Shown: in pieces, positions 34,839 through 44,938 of the stretch
Layout of the letters: every line of letters begins with the position of its first letter
Position numbering within the stretch: the stretch's first letter is position 1
Assembly: GCA_030583865.1 (NCBI GenBank)
Contig: CP129479.1
Location: forward strand, 446,744-510,743
Source: Thermodesulfobacteriota bacterium
Lineage (GTDB): Bacteria > Desulfobacterota > GWC2-55-46
Length of the DNA stretch: 64,000 nucleotides
Direction: 5' to 3'
The notes under the pieces: generated by a model
The model's database searches: none
What the model was told of the DNA's origin: nothing
What the model saw: the letters and a program-made list of their open reading frames with translations, nothing else
Made by a program: the position numbers and the translations under genes

Positions 34839-35858
34839 ATGGAGCTTTCGGATTTTCTGTTTGACCTGCCCGAGCACCTAATTGCCCAGCGCCCGCTCCC
34901 CGAGCGCGATGCATCAAGGCTCATGGCAGTCTCAAGGGAGGCCGGGACCATAGAGCACGGGTCTTTCAGGGACTTCCCCGGGTATCTCATGCCCGGCGAC
35001 CTCCTTGTCCTTAATGATACGAGGGTAATACCCACAAGGGTCTTTGGAAAGAGGGCAGGGGGCGGGAAGCTGGAGCTCCTGCTGGTCGAAAGGATCTCCT
35101 CCTCCGGAGGCGAGGAATGGAGGTGCATGGCAAGGCCGGGCAAGGGGTTAAGGCCGGGTTCTGCCGTTTTCCTCGAAGGGGCTCAAGGCGAGATAACCGG
35201 AAAGGACGAGGAAGGGCTCTTCACCGTGAGGTTCGACGGCCCTGTCGACCTTGAGCGCATTGGGAATGTCCCGCTCCCGCCTTATATAAGGAGGGAGGCC
35301 GACGAGTCCGACAGGACGAGGTACCAGACCGTATTCGCAGGAGAGGACGGGGCCATAGCCGCCCCTACCGCCGGGCTTCACTTTACGCCAGGGCTTCTTG
35401 ACGAGATAAGGAGCAAGGGCGTGCTCGTAAGGAGCCTGACTCTCCATACCGGGCCCGGGACATTCATGCCGGTACGCTCGGAGAAGATAGAAGAGCACAG
35501 GATGATGCGTGAGCGGTACTCGATCCGGGAGGACGTTTTCAAAGAGGTGGCGAGGGCCAAAAAAGAGGGCCGCAGGGTCGTTGCGGTCGGCACGACCGCT
35601 ACAAGGGCGCTTGAGTCGAGCGCGATAAGCGGGCTCGATAGCCCTGTCCTTTCCGGCTCGACCGGGCTTTTCATATACCCCGGGTACGAGTTCAAGGTGG
35701 TGGACGCGCTCCTTACGAACTTCCATCTGCCGGGCTCGACATTGATAATGCTTGTGTCCGCTTTCGCCGGGAGGGGATTAATACTCAGGTCGTACGCGGA
35801 GGCCGTCCGTATGGAGTACAGGTTCTTCAGCTATGGGGACGCGATGTTTATCCGGTAG
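34839..35858 (+). CDS. queA: S-adenosylmethionine:tRNA ribosyltransferase-isomerase QueA
   Basis: The product has 339 residues. FLFDLPEHLIAQRPLPERDASRLM, VLNDTRVIPTRVFG, AAPTAGLHFTPGLL and GTTATRALES are the standard QueA blocks. It transfers and rearranges the ribosyl part of SAM onto preQ1 in tRNA, making epoxyqueuosine at position 34. It precedes tgt, which inserts preQ1, so the queuosine steps are linked, although an R2 element and a promoter now lie between them. Confidence 0.97.
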   Translation: MELSDFLFDLPEHLIAQRPLPERDASRLMAVSREAGTIEHGSFRDFPGYLMPGDLLVLNDTRVIPTRVFGKRAGGGKLELLLVERISSSGGEEWRCMARPGKGLRPGSAVFLEGAQGEITGKDEEGLFTVRFDGPVDLERIGNVPLPPYIRREADESDRTRYQTVFAGEDGAIAAPTAGLHFTPGLLDEIRSKGVLVRSLTLHTGPGTFMPVRSEKIEEHRMMRERYSIREDVFKEVARAKKEGRRVVAVGTTATRALESSAISGLDSPVLSGSTGLFIYPGYEFKVVDALLTNFHLPGSTLIMLVSAFAGRGLILRSYAEAVRMEYRFFSYGDAMFIR

Positions 35859-35980
35859 CAGGCTGCTGAAAAAGCCCAATCTGCCGTGTCGTCTTCAAAA
35901 TTGGCAACTCAGGCGCACAAGAAAGTACGCCTCGTTCCTCATTTTTCGACTCCTTGCACCTTGGACTTTTTGAGCAGCCG
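35859..35980 (+). repeat. R2 dispersed palindromic element, copy 2
   Basis: Begins CAGGCTGCTGAAAAAGCCC immediately after the queA stop and ends GGACTTTTTGAGCAGCCG. GTACGCCTCGTTCCTCATTT is shared almost exactly with copy 3. Confidence 0.85.
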
Positions 35981-35994
35981 GTATGTTAATTGAT

Positions 35995-36026
35995 TTGGTA
36001 ATGTATCAAAAAAAGTCTGCTATAAT
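35995..36026 (+). promoter_or_regulatory. Extended -10 promoter of tgt-yajC-secDF
   Basis: A perfect TATAAT (36021-36026) is preceded by TGC (36018-36020), the extended -10 motif. The -35 region is poor (TTGGTA at 35995, 20 bases away), as is typical of extended -10 promoters. Transcription would begin about 65 bp before tgt. Confidence 0.65.
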
Positions 36027-36067
36027 ATTTTGCATCATTCGTTTCGGGTCTATATGCAACACGTTGA

Positions 36068-37222
<1,155 letters not shown>

Positions 37223-37289
37223 CCGCGTAAAAAAGAAATAAAAGCCTCTCCCGGCATCCGGGGGCGGCCAAAACAAGGAGGACCGTATA

Positions 37290-37610
37290 GTGCTGTTTCT
37301 ACCCGTTGCAACTGCTTACGCCCAGGACGCCCCGGCTGCCGCGCCGCTTTCCGGCATAATGAGCATAGCCCCGCTCATAATACTGTTCGTCATCTTCTAT
37401 TTCCTCCTGATAAGGCCGCAGCAGAAGAGGGCCAAGGAGCACAAGCAGATGATTTCGGCCCTCCAGAAGGGCGACAACGTCATCACCTCCGGCGGCATAC
37501 ACGGCAGGATAACCGCCGTGAACGAGGACAGCGTGACCGTGGAGGTTTCCGATGGCGTGAGGATAAAGGTCTCGAAGGAGGCCGTTACCGTCAGGAAGCC
37601 CCAGTCATAA
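37290..37610 (+). CDS. yajC: Sec translocase accessory protein YajC
   Basis: The product has 106 residues from a GTG with AAGGAGG eight bases upstream. After a short periplasmic start there is one membrane span (about 26-44: IAPLIILFVIFYFLLIRPQQ) and a cytoplasmic domain with ALQKGDNVITSGGIHGRI, the YajC hallmark. It associates with SecDF in the inner membrane. The order tgt-yajC-secD-secF is widely conserved. Confidence 0.97.
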   Translation: MLFLPVATAYAQDAPAAAPLSGIMSIAPLIILFVIFYFLLIRPQQKRAKEHKQMISALQKGDNVITSGGIHGRITAVNEDSVTVEVSDGVRIKVSKEAVTVRKPQS

Positions 37611-37625
37611 TATTTAAATACAACG

Positions 37626-37660
37626 CCGCCGCCCCTGCTGAGAGATGCGCGGCGGTTTTT
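37626..37660 (+). terminator. Intrinsic terminator or attenuator between yajC and secD
   Basis: CCGCCGC (37626-37632) pairs with GCGGCGG (37649-37655) and is followed by TTTTT, a classical rho-independent arrangement with a 16-base loop. A second GC-rich hairpin (CGCCCCC/GGGGGCG) lies near 37683-37699. It may lower secDF expression relative to tgt-yajC. Confidence 0.6.
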
Positions 37661-37746
37661 CTTGAAAAGGGTCCGCTGCAAACCGCCCCCGAGGGGGCGT
37701 GCGGCGGCTATTCCGGAGCCGGTTGCCGGCTTCATTCGGAGACGTA

Positions 37747-39333
37747 ATGAGAAGTATCTTTTGGCGTGTCATCCTTGTCGCCGGTTTTACGGCGCTGGCG
37801 TTCATACTATTCCTGCCCTCTACACCGGTCTCAAAGAGGCTCCCCTCGTTCTGGGCTGACAATATCCCCAAGATAAACCTCGGCCTCGACCTCCAGGGCG
37901 GCATGCACCTGGTGCTCGATGTTGACCAGGACAAGGCCGTTGAGAACCATACCCAGAGGCTCGCGGGCTCCGTCGAGGACGCGCTCAAGAGAAAGGGTGT
38001 CGCGTTCTATAACGTCGTCCGCGAGGGGCTCGACAACGTGGCAGTCTCCTACCCGGACGAGAGGTCAAAGGGGGAGATATCCCGTGTCGTAAAGGACGAG
38101 CTGGGCGTCTTCGGCTCCCCTGCCGACCAGAACGGCAGGCTCCTCTTCACGCTCGACAAGGGCGAGAGCGAGCGCATACGGGAGTGGTCGCTTTTCCAGG
38201 CCCTCGAGACCATCAGGAACAGGATAGACAAGTTCGGGGTGGCCGAGCCCTTAATACAGAAGCAGGGCGTAAACGAGGTCGTTGTGCAGCTCCCGGGCTT
38301 GAAGGACCCCGAAAGGGCCATACAGCTCATAGGGAAGACCGCTGTACTCGAGTTCAGGCTCGTGGACGAGTCCATGAGCCCGTACACCGCCGAGACCCAG
38401 GGGGCCCCCTTCGGCTCGGAGATCGTATACCAGCAGGGCTACGACAGCCAGACCGGGATGGTCCAGAAAACACCGTTCCTAGTAAAGAGGGATGCCGCGC
38501 TCACAGGCGACTCTCTCTCAGACGCACGGATGGCCTTCGACACGCAGTATAACGAGCCCTACGTCTCGCTCACTTTCGACTCGAACGGCGCGCGCGTCTT
38601 CGAGAGGCTCACGACCCAGAACGTCGGGAAAAGGCTCGCCATAGTCCTCGACGGGAACCTCCACTCCGCGCCGCAGATACGGGAGCCCATAGCCGGGGGC
38701 AAGGCCCAGATAAGCGGCGGCTTCACCCCGGAGGAGGCGACCGACCTCGCCATCATATTGAGGGCAGGCGCGCTCCCCGCGCCCGTCAATATCGTTCAGA
38801 ACGTCACCGTGGGGCCGAGCCTCGGCCAGGACTCGATTGAGGCGGGATTGAAGGCCGGTCTCCTCGGCGCTGCGCTCGTCCTTGTTTTCATGATTATTTA
38901 TTACAGGGCATCAGGGGTCATAGCCGACTTTGCCGTCTTCCTTAATATCATAATGCTCCTCGGCGCGATGGCGTGGCTCAGCTCCACGCTTACTCTCCCG
39001 GGCATAGCCGGGATAGTGCTGACGATAGGCATGGGGGTCGACTCGAACGTCCTCATATTCGAGAGGATAAAGGAGGAGCTCCACGCCGGGCGCACCCCGA
39101 GGTCGGCCATAAACGCAGGGTTCGACAGGGCGTTTTGGAGCATCGTTGACGCGCACGTCACGACACTCATCACGGCTGCGGTGCTCTTCCAGTTCGGGAG
39201 CGGCCCCATAAAGGGCTTCGCGGTGACGCTCAGCCTCGGTATCCTCATAAACCTCTTTACGGCCCTGGTCGGCACAAAGCTCATGTTCGACATACAGAGC
39301 GAGAGGTTCAGGGTCAAGAGGCTCAGCATATGA
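37747..39333 (+). CDS. secD: Protein translocase subunit SecD
   Basis: The product has 528 residues from the ATG at 37747. It has one N-terminal membrane span, a large periplasmic domain (NLGLDLQGGMHLVLDVD motif D1, FGVAEPLIQKQGVNEVVVQLPG) and five C-terminal spans with GLLGAALVLVFMIIYYRASG and GMGVDSNVLIFERIKEEL. SecD uses the proton gradient to help pull proteins across the Sec channel. The frame is open upstream to 37699, but GGAGA before 37747 and the family start favour this ATG. Confidence 0.97.
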   Translation: MRSIFWRVILVAGFTALAFILFLPSTPVSKRLPSFWADNIPKINLGLDLQGGMHLVLDVDQDKAVENHTQRLAGSVEDALKRKGVAFYNVVREGLDNVAVSYPDERSKGEISRVVKDELGVFGSPADQNGRLLFTLDKGESERIREWSLFQALETIRNRIDKFGVAEPLIQKQGVNEVVVQLPGLKDPERAIQLIGKTAVLEFRLVDESMSPYTAETQGAPFGSEIVYQQGYDSQTGMVQKTPFLVKRDAALTGDSLSDARMAFDTQYNEPYVSLTFDSNGARVFERLTTQNVGKRLAIVLDGNLHSAPQIREPIAGGKAQISGGFTPEEATDLAIILRAGALPAPVNIVQNVTVGPSLGQDSIEAGLKAGLLGAALVLVFMIIYYRASGVIADFAVFLNIIMLLGAMAWLSSTLTLPGIAGIVLTIGMGVDSNVLIFERIKEELHAGRTPRSAINAGFDRAFWSIVDAHVTTLITAAVLFQFGSGPIKGFAVTLSLGILINLFTALVGTKLMFDIQSERFRVKRLSI

Positions 39334-39400
39334 CGGGTAGATAACCCGGCTTTGAAACAAAGGGGTCTAAGCGGGAACGCCCGGGCCCCCTGGAGGATAG

Positions 39401-40315
39401 ATGGATTTCGTACGGAATACGAATATAGACTTCATGAGCAAGAGGCGGATCGCCTTCGTCATCTCCGTCGTGCTCGCGGTAATCGGCCTTATAGCGGCGG
39501 TATCGATACCGCTTGGAAAGGCCAACCTGAGCATAGACTTCGAGGGCGGGGTGGCCGTGCAGTTCAGGTTCGAGCAGCCTATCGAAATAGACAAGATGAG
39601 GACGGTCCTCGCTGAAAAGGGTTTCAAGGACGCCAATCTCCAGCAGTTCGCCGAGCCCACTAAGCTTCTCGTGAAGCTCAAGGGCGGGGAGGGCGACCTT
39701 AGGGCCGTATCGAATTCCATCGGGAGCGCCTTTACCGAGAGCATGCCCGGAAACCCCTTCATCATCGACTCCACTTCCGAAGTAGGCCCGACCGTCGGCA
39801 GGAAGCTCCAGAAGGACGCGCTATGGGCGGTAATAGTCGCGCTCATAGGCATACTCCTTTATGTCGCTTGGAGGTTCGAGCTGAGGTTCGGGGTCGCGGC
39901 TGTGATAGCTACCTTCCACGACGTCCTGGCCGTCCTCGGGATATTCTTTCTCCTCGACAAGGAGATGAGCCTACTTATAGTCACGGCGCTCCTTACGGTC
40001 GCAGGGTATTCCCTCACCGACACCGTGGTCGTATTCGACAGGATACGCGAGAACATGAGGAAAAAGGCCAAGGGGGACTTCGCGGCCCTTTTGAACAGGT
40101 CGGTAAACGAGGTGCTTAGCAGGACCATAGTGACATCCTCGACCACCCTCCTTGCAGCCCTTTCGCTCACCTTCCTGGGCGGGGAGGTCATACATGATTT
40201 TGCCCTCGCCCTCTCTCTCGGGGTGGTGGTTGGCACCTTCTCCTCGGTCTTTGTAGCGAGCCCGCTCCTTCTTTTATGGAAAAACAAGAAAAAACCGGCC
40301 CTTGCAAAGGCCTGA
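39401..40315 (+). CDS. secF: Protein translocase subunit SecF
   Basis: The product has 304 residues. One N-terminal span, a short periplasmic domain with LSIDFEGGVAVQF (SecF signature), and five spans with TVAGYSLTDTVVVFDRIREN and RSVNEVLSRTIVTSSTTLL. It pairs with SecD. GGAGG lies seven bases before the ATG. In many related genomes recJ follows secF; here a signalling cassette of about 6 kb lies between them. Confidence 0.97.
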   Translation: MDFVRNTNIDFMSKRRIAFVISVVLAVIGLIAAVSIPLGKANLSIDFEGGVAVQFRFEQPIEIDKMRTVLAEKGFKDANLQQFAEPTKLLVKLKGGEGDLRAVSNSIGSAFTESMPGNPFIIDSTSEVGPTVGRKLQKDALWAVIVALIGILLYVAWRFELRFGVAAVIATFHDVLAVLGIFFLLDKEMSLLIVTALLTVAGYSLTDTVVVFDRIRENMRKKAKGDFAALLNRSVNEVLSRTIVTSSTTLLAALSLTFLGGEVIHDFALALSLGVVVGTFSSVFVASPLLLLWKNKKKPALAKA

Positions 40316-40655
40316 CCGGCCCCATTCCCATCATCCTGTATCCGGTCCCGAGAGGGATAAGGCCTCAGGGCCTCGGATTGCCCTGAACTCGCGGGTATTC
40401 AGCCAGGTTCACGCCCTTTCTCCCCGATAAACCTCAAAAAATCACGGTTGTAATTTTTCGGGATCTGTGCTATTCACAGGTATCGGCTGCGGCGGTCAAA
40501 TCAATCGGAAGTTGAAGGAAAGCAACCGGCGCTGGATTGTTTTCCTTGCCGCATAATGGCTCACGATGGGCCGCGCCAGGCTAAGATGCCGTTAAACCTG
40601 AAGGTATTTTCGGCGTCTTTTTTTTGCTTGAAAAGGAGCAGCCATTCTCAAGCAG
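40316..40655. other. Intergenic region before the signalling cassette, no gene recognised
   Basis: About 340 bp. No convincing open frame, tRNA, terminator with T-run or c-di-GMP riboswitch signature was found. Small GC-rich inverted repeats (for example near 40361-40378) are not distinctive. Confidence 0.5.
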
Positions 40656-42221
40656 ATGGAAAACAAGGACTGCATCCCGAAGGTCCTGCCGCCCCTGGAC
40701 CTCTCCGGCTGGCGTGAATTCCAGAACGGGCTATCGTCCCTGCTGGGCATGCCGCTCTCCCTCTATGATCCCGGGGGAGCGCTGCTCGTGCCGCCTGCCA
40801 GGGAGCCGTGCGTCTGCAAGTCGATAGCCGGAAGCCCGCGGGGCGCCGAGCTATGCTCAGGCATGATAGCCCGCGTAATCAGGGAGGCGCTTGAGAAAAA
40901 GAGCGTCTATATCCATAAATGCCACGCCAACAAGTACATCTTCGGGATCCCGGTACTGCTTGATTCCGGCCATTCGTTCGTGATACTCGGGGGCCGCACC
41001 TATCTTAAGGGGACCGAGATACGGGATTTCTACGAAGGGGTGATGGGCTACGGCCTGGACGAGCAGGTCATATTCGGGCTCAGGGAGGAGATAAACCCTG
41101 TCCCGCCCGGTTCGATATTCATGGTCCCGGCCATTGTGAACGGCATGGCGGCGCCGTTTTTGCGGTGTGTCGTTACGTCCGCAGGCTCCTGCCTCGGTGA
41201 GTCCGGCCCAGTGGGCCTCAAGGGCTTCAAGGCGCTCGAGGAGGTGTACAAGTCGCTCGCGCCGGTCCTGGACAGGGAGGAGCTCTACGAGACGATCCTC
41301 GAGAAATCTTCCGAGCTCGTGGGCGCCGACAGGGGCTCGCTCATGATACTGGACAAGAAGAACAACGTCCTTTCGGTCAAGGCCGCCAAGGGCATGGACT
41401 TTAAAGCGGTCGAGAACCTGAGGATTAAGGTCGGCGAGGGGATATCGGGCGCAATCGCCGCAAAGGGGATGCCCGTCTTCGTAAGGGATATCGAAAGCGA
41501 GGTGCCGGCCTGGAAGAACAGGCCGAGGTACAAGACGAAGTCCTTCATATCCATCCCGCTCATGCTGGAGCGGAAGGTGATAGGCGTACTGAACGTCTCT
41601 GACAAGACTTCCGGCGATGTCTTCTCCGAGGAGGACCTCCACCTCCTCACCTCGTTCGCCAATTACGCCTCCATAGCGCTCGAGCGCGGGGCGTACTACA
41701 GCATGAGCGAGGAATTGAAGATGCTCTCCATGACCGACCCGCTCACCGGCCTTTTCAATAGGAGGTATTTCAGGGAAAGGCTCTTCGAGGAGGTCGAGAG
41801 GGTAAAGAGGCACAACGAGTGCTTCACTTCCTTCGTTATAGACATAGACAACTTCAAGACGTTTAACGACAGGTACGGCCACCTTGCCGGGGACGAGGTC
41901 CTGAAGGGGGTCGCGAGGGCCATCAGGGACGCGGTCAGGTCAATGGACGTGGTCGCGCGCTACGGTGGCGAGGAGTTCGCGGTCATACTCCCCCACACGA
42001 ACAAGAAGGACGCCTACGTAATCGCAGAGAGGATAAGGCGGGGCGTGCAGGACTACAGGCCGCCGAACGCGGACCACGACGTATGGCCCACCATAAGCCT
42101 GGGGGTGGCCGAGTTCCCGGTGGACGCGAGCCACATAGACGACCTCATAAACAAGGCCGACAAGGCCATGTATCTCGCGAAGAGGATGGGAAAGAACAAG
42201 GTTGTCGTTTATGAAAGATAA
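40656..42221 (+). CDS. PocR-like sensor - GAF - GGDEF diguanylate cyclase
   Basis: The product has 521 residues and no membrane span. Residues about 12-185 look like a PocR-type ligand-binding domain with clustered cysteines (52, 54, 67, 89) and IHKCHANKYIFGIPVLL. A GAF domain spans about 205-350 (VGADRGSLMILDKKNNVLSV, SFISIPLMLERKVIGVLNVS). The GGDEF domain (about 358-521) has DPLTGLFNRRYF, the active-site GGEEF (437-441) and an intact inhibitory I-site RxxD (428-431). It should make c-di-GMP in response to a cytosolic ligand, possibly metal- or redox-sensed through the cysteines (inference). Its last 11 bases overlap the next gene, so the cassette is coupled. Confidence 0.9.
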   Translation: MENKDCIPKVLPPLDLSGWREFQNGLSSLLGMPLSLYDPGGALLVPPAREPCVCKSIAGSPRGAELCSGMIARVIREALEKKSVYIHKCHANKYIFGIPVLLDSGHSFVILGGRTYLKGTEIRDFYEGVMGYGLDEQVIFGLREEINPVPPGSIFMVPAIVNGMAAPFLRCVVTSAGSCLGESGPVGLKGFKALEEVYKSLAPVLDREELYETILEKSSELVGADRGSLMILDKKNNVLSVKAAKGMDFKAVENLRIKVGEGISGAIAAKGMPVFVRDIESEVPAWKNRPRYKTKSFISIPLMLERKVIGVLNVSDKTSGDVFSEEDLHLLTSFANYASIALERGAYYSMSEELKMLSMTDPLTGLFNRRYFRERLFEEVERVKRHNECFTSFVIDIDNFKTFNDRYGHLAGDEVLKGVARAIRDAVRSMDVVARYGGEEFAVILPHTNKKDAYVIAERIRRGVQDYRPPNADHDVWPTISLGVAEFPVDASHIDDLINKADKAMYLAKRMGKNKVVVYER

Positions 42222-44424
42222 GACGCTTTTCAGCACCTGCCCGGACGGCGAGTTCTTCGGCAGGGCGTCCGAGATAGAATACATCTGCGGGAGGGCCGGG
42301 GCCGCCCTGCCCGCGCCCGCCATATTCCTCTTCGGGAGACGCTGGACAGGGAAGACCGAGGTGCTCCGGAGGGTCTTCAGGGACCTCTTCTGGGGGCAGG
42401 CCAGGGTAGTGCCCCTTTATTACCAGTTCAAGGGAGGGCGGCCCGGGGATGAGTTCGCCGAGGACTACCTTAAAGAGGTTCTCAAGCAGTACCTGGCGTT
42501 CAGGCTCCGGGACTCAAGGCTCGTAAGGAACGAGTTCACGCTCGATAAAATCGAGAGCCTCCTTGTCGACAACGACCTCTACGACCTTGCCGACCTAGCG
42601 GCCGTCCACCGGGAGGCAAGGAAGGCCGGTGACGAGACCGCGGCCCTGAGAAATGCCCTCCAGGCGCCGGCTGCCGTATCGGCCCGCTCAGGGATCCCCG
42701 TATACCTCATCCTTGACGACCTTGACCGCGCGGTCTCGGGCGCAGGGCAGAGCGAGGCCATGCTGGCCAGGGAGCTTATGGACTCGCTCGGGCCGTCCTC
42801 GTTCGTGGCCTCGGCTTCTGCAAGGCGGCCCCTCGAAGGAGGCGTATTTAACGGCCCGGCAGAGGCCCTGGAGCTAGAAGGCCTCGACGAGGAGACCGCC
42901 TCTTCCATGATGATGGACCTTTGCCGCATCCACGGGGTGGGGTTCGACGCCGAAATAGTGAAGCTCGGGGCCCACAGGCTCGACGGCAACCCCATGTACA
43001 TGAGGAACCTCGTCTGGGCCGCGGCAAAGGCCGGCACCGGGCTTACGACGCTCAAGGACTTCGCCGACGTCTATACGCAGGAGCTATTTGAGGGCAACAC
43101 CGGGTTTGCGCTGAAGTCCGCGCTGAATCTTCGCGGCATCAACGCGCTCCGTGTGCTCCATGCATGCTCAATCGCAACTAAACCCCTTACGAGCGAGGAA
43201 CTCTCGGAAAGGTTCAGGCAGGGCGAATCCGAGCTCGATACCATTATCGGGTCGCTTTCGGCAGGCGGCCTCCTCGAGGCGAGCCTCGGGTCGCTCAAAT
43301 GGACCGGGGACGCTGCAGTAAAGGACTTCATCTACTTCGTCTACGAGACGAGGGTCAAGGGCAGGTCAACGGAAGAGGTGCGGACTTACCTCGCCAGGGA
43401 GGTCTTGAAGGAGGGGTTCAACTTCAGGAGCTCCAGGATAGCGGTCAACCTCAAGGACGAGGTCTCCGAGGCCCTCAAGTCGTTTAACGGCCAGAAGTCC
43501 AGGAAGGTCCTTTTCAGCCATCAGGCGTTTGCAGCCCGGTTCCAGAAAGGGGCGCTGAAGACAGGGGCGGGGGACGACGGCGAGCTTGCCTTCCCGCAGG
43601 TCGTGGGCTGCTTCGATTCCGAACGGCTCGAGGCCAATGAGTCCGGCCCTCCGATAATCGTAGCCCACGGCTTCCAGAACGGCAGGTACGATTCCGGGAA
43701 CGAGGTCGTCTGGATGGCCGTTGTAAAGGACTCGGTCTCGCCGGTGAACATCGGGGACGTCGAGAACTTCCTCCGGAGGTCCCAGATACTCAGGGAGAAC
43801 TTCAGGGCAGCCAGGGTCGTCAGGTGGATGGTCTCCAGGGAGGGCTTCACGGCCGAGGCCCTTAAGCGGGCCGAGGCTGAGGGCGTCCTCTCTTCCGATT
43901 CCGTGCAGCTTAAGATAATAAGGGAAAACCTGGAGAGCAGGGGCAAAGGCGCCGGGGCCGCCGAGATAAACGGGACAGCGCCGGTCAAGGAATTCGAGGT
44001 CGTCCTGCCCTCGGCCTCAAAGGCCGAGCTCGTCGCCGCGAGGGCCGTCGAGGAGATAGGCACGGAGATGGGCTTTGACGATACTGCCATAGGGCAGATA
44101 AAGGCCGCCCTCGTCGAGGCGTGCATAAACGCCTTCGAGCACAGCAGGGTAAGAACGGCGAAGGTGTACCTGAAATTCGTGGCCTCCGCGGAAAGGCTTA
44201 CAATCCACGTCCAGAACGGCGGGGTGGACTTCGACAGCCTCTCGGAAGCGGCCTCGGCGCCCGCCGAAGCGGGGAAGCTCCCCAGGAAGCGCGGCTGGGG
44301 TTTCGAGCTCATGAAGGGGCTCATGGACGAAGTAAGGGTCGAAAAGGTCCGGGGCGGGGCCAAGGTCGTCCTGGTGAAGTACCTTGTCAGAAAAGGAGAC
44401 GGCGGGAATGGTCAAGAGATATAG
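42211..44424 (+). CDS. P-loop ATPase fused to an RsbW-type histidine-kinase-like ATPase
   Basis: The product has 737 residues from ATG 42211. An N-terminal AAA/STAND-like ATPase has Walker A GRRWTGKT (42-49) and Walker B VYLILDDLDR (about 164-173), followed by helical winged-helix-like sequence. The region of about 400-570 (EVVWMAVVKDSVSPVNIGDV, RWMVSREGFTAEAL) resembles the restriction-endonuclease-like module behind archaeal-type ATPases, probably lacking catalytic residues. The C-terminal ~130 residues are an HATPase of the anti-sigma RsbW type: N-box EACINAFEHS (636-645), QNGGVDFD and GWGFELMKGLMDEV. It overlaps the GGDEF gene by 11 bp and the STAS gene by 17 bp. I infer a partner-switching kinase gated by an NTPase sensor. 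Confidence 0.82.
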   Translation: MKDKTLFSTCPDGEFFGRASEIEYICGRAGAALPAPAIFLFGRRWTGKTEVLRRVFRDLFWGQARVVPLYYQFKGGRPGDEFAEDYLKEVLKQYLAFRLRDSRLVRNEFTLDKIESLLVDNDLYDLADLAAVHREARKAGDETAALRNALQAPAAVSARSGIPVYLILDDLDRAVSGAGQSEAMLARELMDSLGPSSFVASASARRPLEGGVFNGPAEALELEGLDEETASSMMMDLCRIHGVGFDAEIVKLGAHRLDGNPMYMRNLVWAAAKAGTGLTTLKDFADVYTQELFEGNTGFALKSALNLRGINALRVLHACSIATKPLTSEELSERFRQGESELDTIIGSLSAGGLLEASLGSLKWTGDAAVKDFIYFVYETRVKGRSTEEVRTYLAREVLKEGFNFRSSRIAVNLKDEVSEALKSFNGQKSRKVLFSHQAFAARFQKGALKTGAGDDGELAFPQVVGCFDSERLEANESGPPIIVAHGFQNGRYDSGNEVVWMAVVKDSVSPVNIGDVENFLRRSQILRENFRAARVVRWMVSREGFTAEALKRAEAEGVLSSDSVQLKIIRENLESRGKGAGAAEINGTAPVKEFEVVLPSASKAELVAARAVEEIGTEMGFDDTAIGQIKAALVEACINAFEHSRVRTAKVYLKFVASAERLTIHVQNGGVDFDSLSEAASAPAEAGKLPRKRGWGFELMKGLMDEVRVEKVRGGAKVVLVKYLVRKGDGGNGQEI

Positions 44425-44776
44425 GAACTTCAAGGAGCTTGGCGATACGGTAGTCCTTTATCCCGACGACTACATAAACGATATCGAGGGGGAGAAGCTC
44501 GAAGACCTCTGCGCAAACTACCTCGACCGGGGTTTCAGGAAGATAGTGGTGGACTTCTCGGAGACCGAGCTCGTCAACTCGATAGGCGTGTCCATACTGA
44601 TAGGCGTGATAGAAAAGGTCAGGGAAAGGGACGCGAGCATATACTTCTCGGGCCTGAAGCGCGTGAACTACGACATATTCAGCATAGTGGGGCTCACCAA
44701 GCACATCAGGATATTCGAGACCGAAGAGGATGCCCTCGGCACCGGCTCCAAGACGGCGGGCCAGGCGGTCCTGTGA
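44408..44776 (+). CDS. STAS-domain anti-sigma-factor antagonist
   Basis: The product has 122 residues and is a single STAS domain: VVLYPDDYINDIEGEKLEDL, IVVDFSETELVNSIGVSILIGVIE, then GLKRVNYDIFSIVGLTKHIRIFE. The serine in NSIGVS is at the position phosphorylated by RsbW-type kinases in SpoIIAA/RsbV. It overlaps the kinase-fusion gene by 17 bp, so they are very likely a kinase/antagonist pair. No cognate sigma factor is encoded nearby, so the output may be the adjacent c-di-GMP enzymes. Confidence 0.9.
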   Translation: MVKRYRNFKELGDTVVLYPDDYINDIEGEKLEDLCANYLDRGFRKIVVDFSETELVNSIGVSILIGVIEKVRERDASIYFSGLKRVNYDIFSIVGLTKHIRIFETEEDALGTGSKTAGQAVL

Positions 44777-44909
44777 TGAAAATTGATCTTTTCCCCGGAC
44801 TCTGGGTAGTTACGTGAATAAAAATGCCCACATATTGCTTATATGCTCCGCTTTTTATTCCCGGCCTTCATTGATTGCGGGGAAAATCTCTAATTTTCAT
44901 AGGTTTCAT
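44776..44909 (+). repeat. R1 element, copy 6 (divergent ends)
   Basis: Starts at the STAS stop with TGAAAATTGATCTTTTCCCC and ends AATTTTCATAGGTTTCATG. The middle, including GAATAAAAATGCCCAC and GCTCCGCTTTTTATTC, is well preserved. It separates the STAS gene from the HD-GYP gene. Confidence 0.82.
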
Positions 44910-44938
44910 GAATAAACACCAATCCCCTGGAGGCATGG

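Noticed and set aside
40316-40655. Possible c-di-GMP (GEMM) riboswitch upstream of the GGDEF gene
   Set aside because: The conserved GEMM core motifs could not be found in order.
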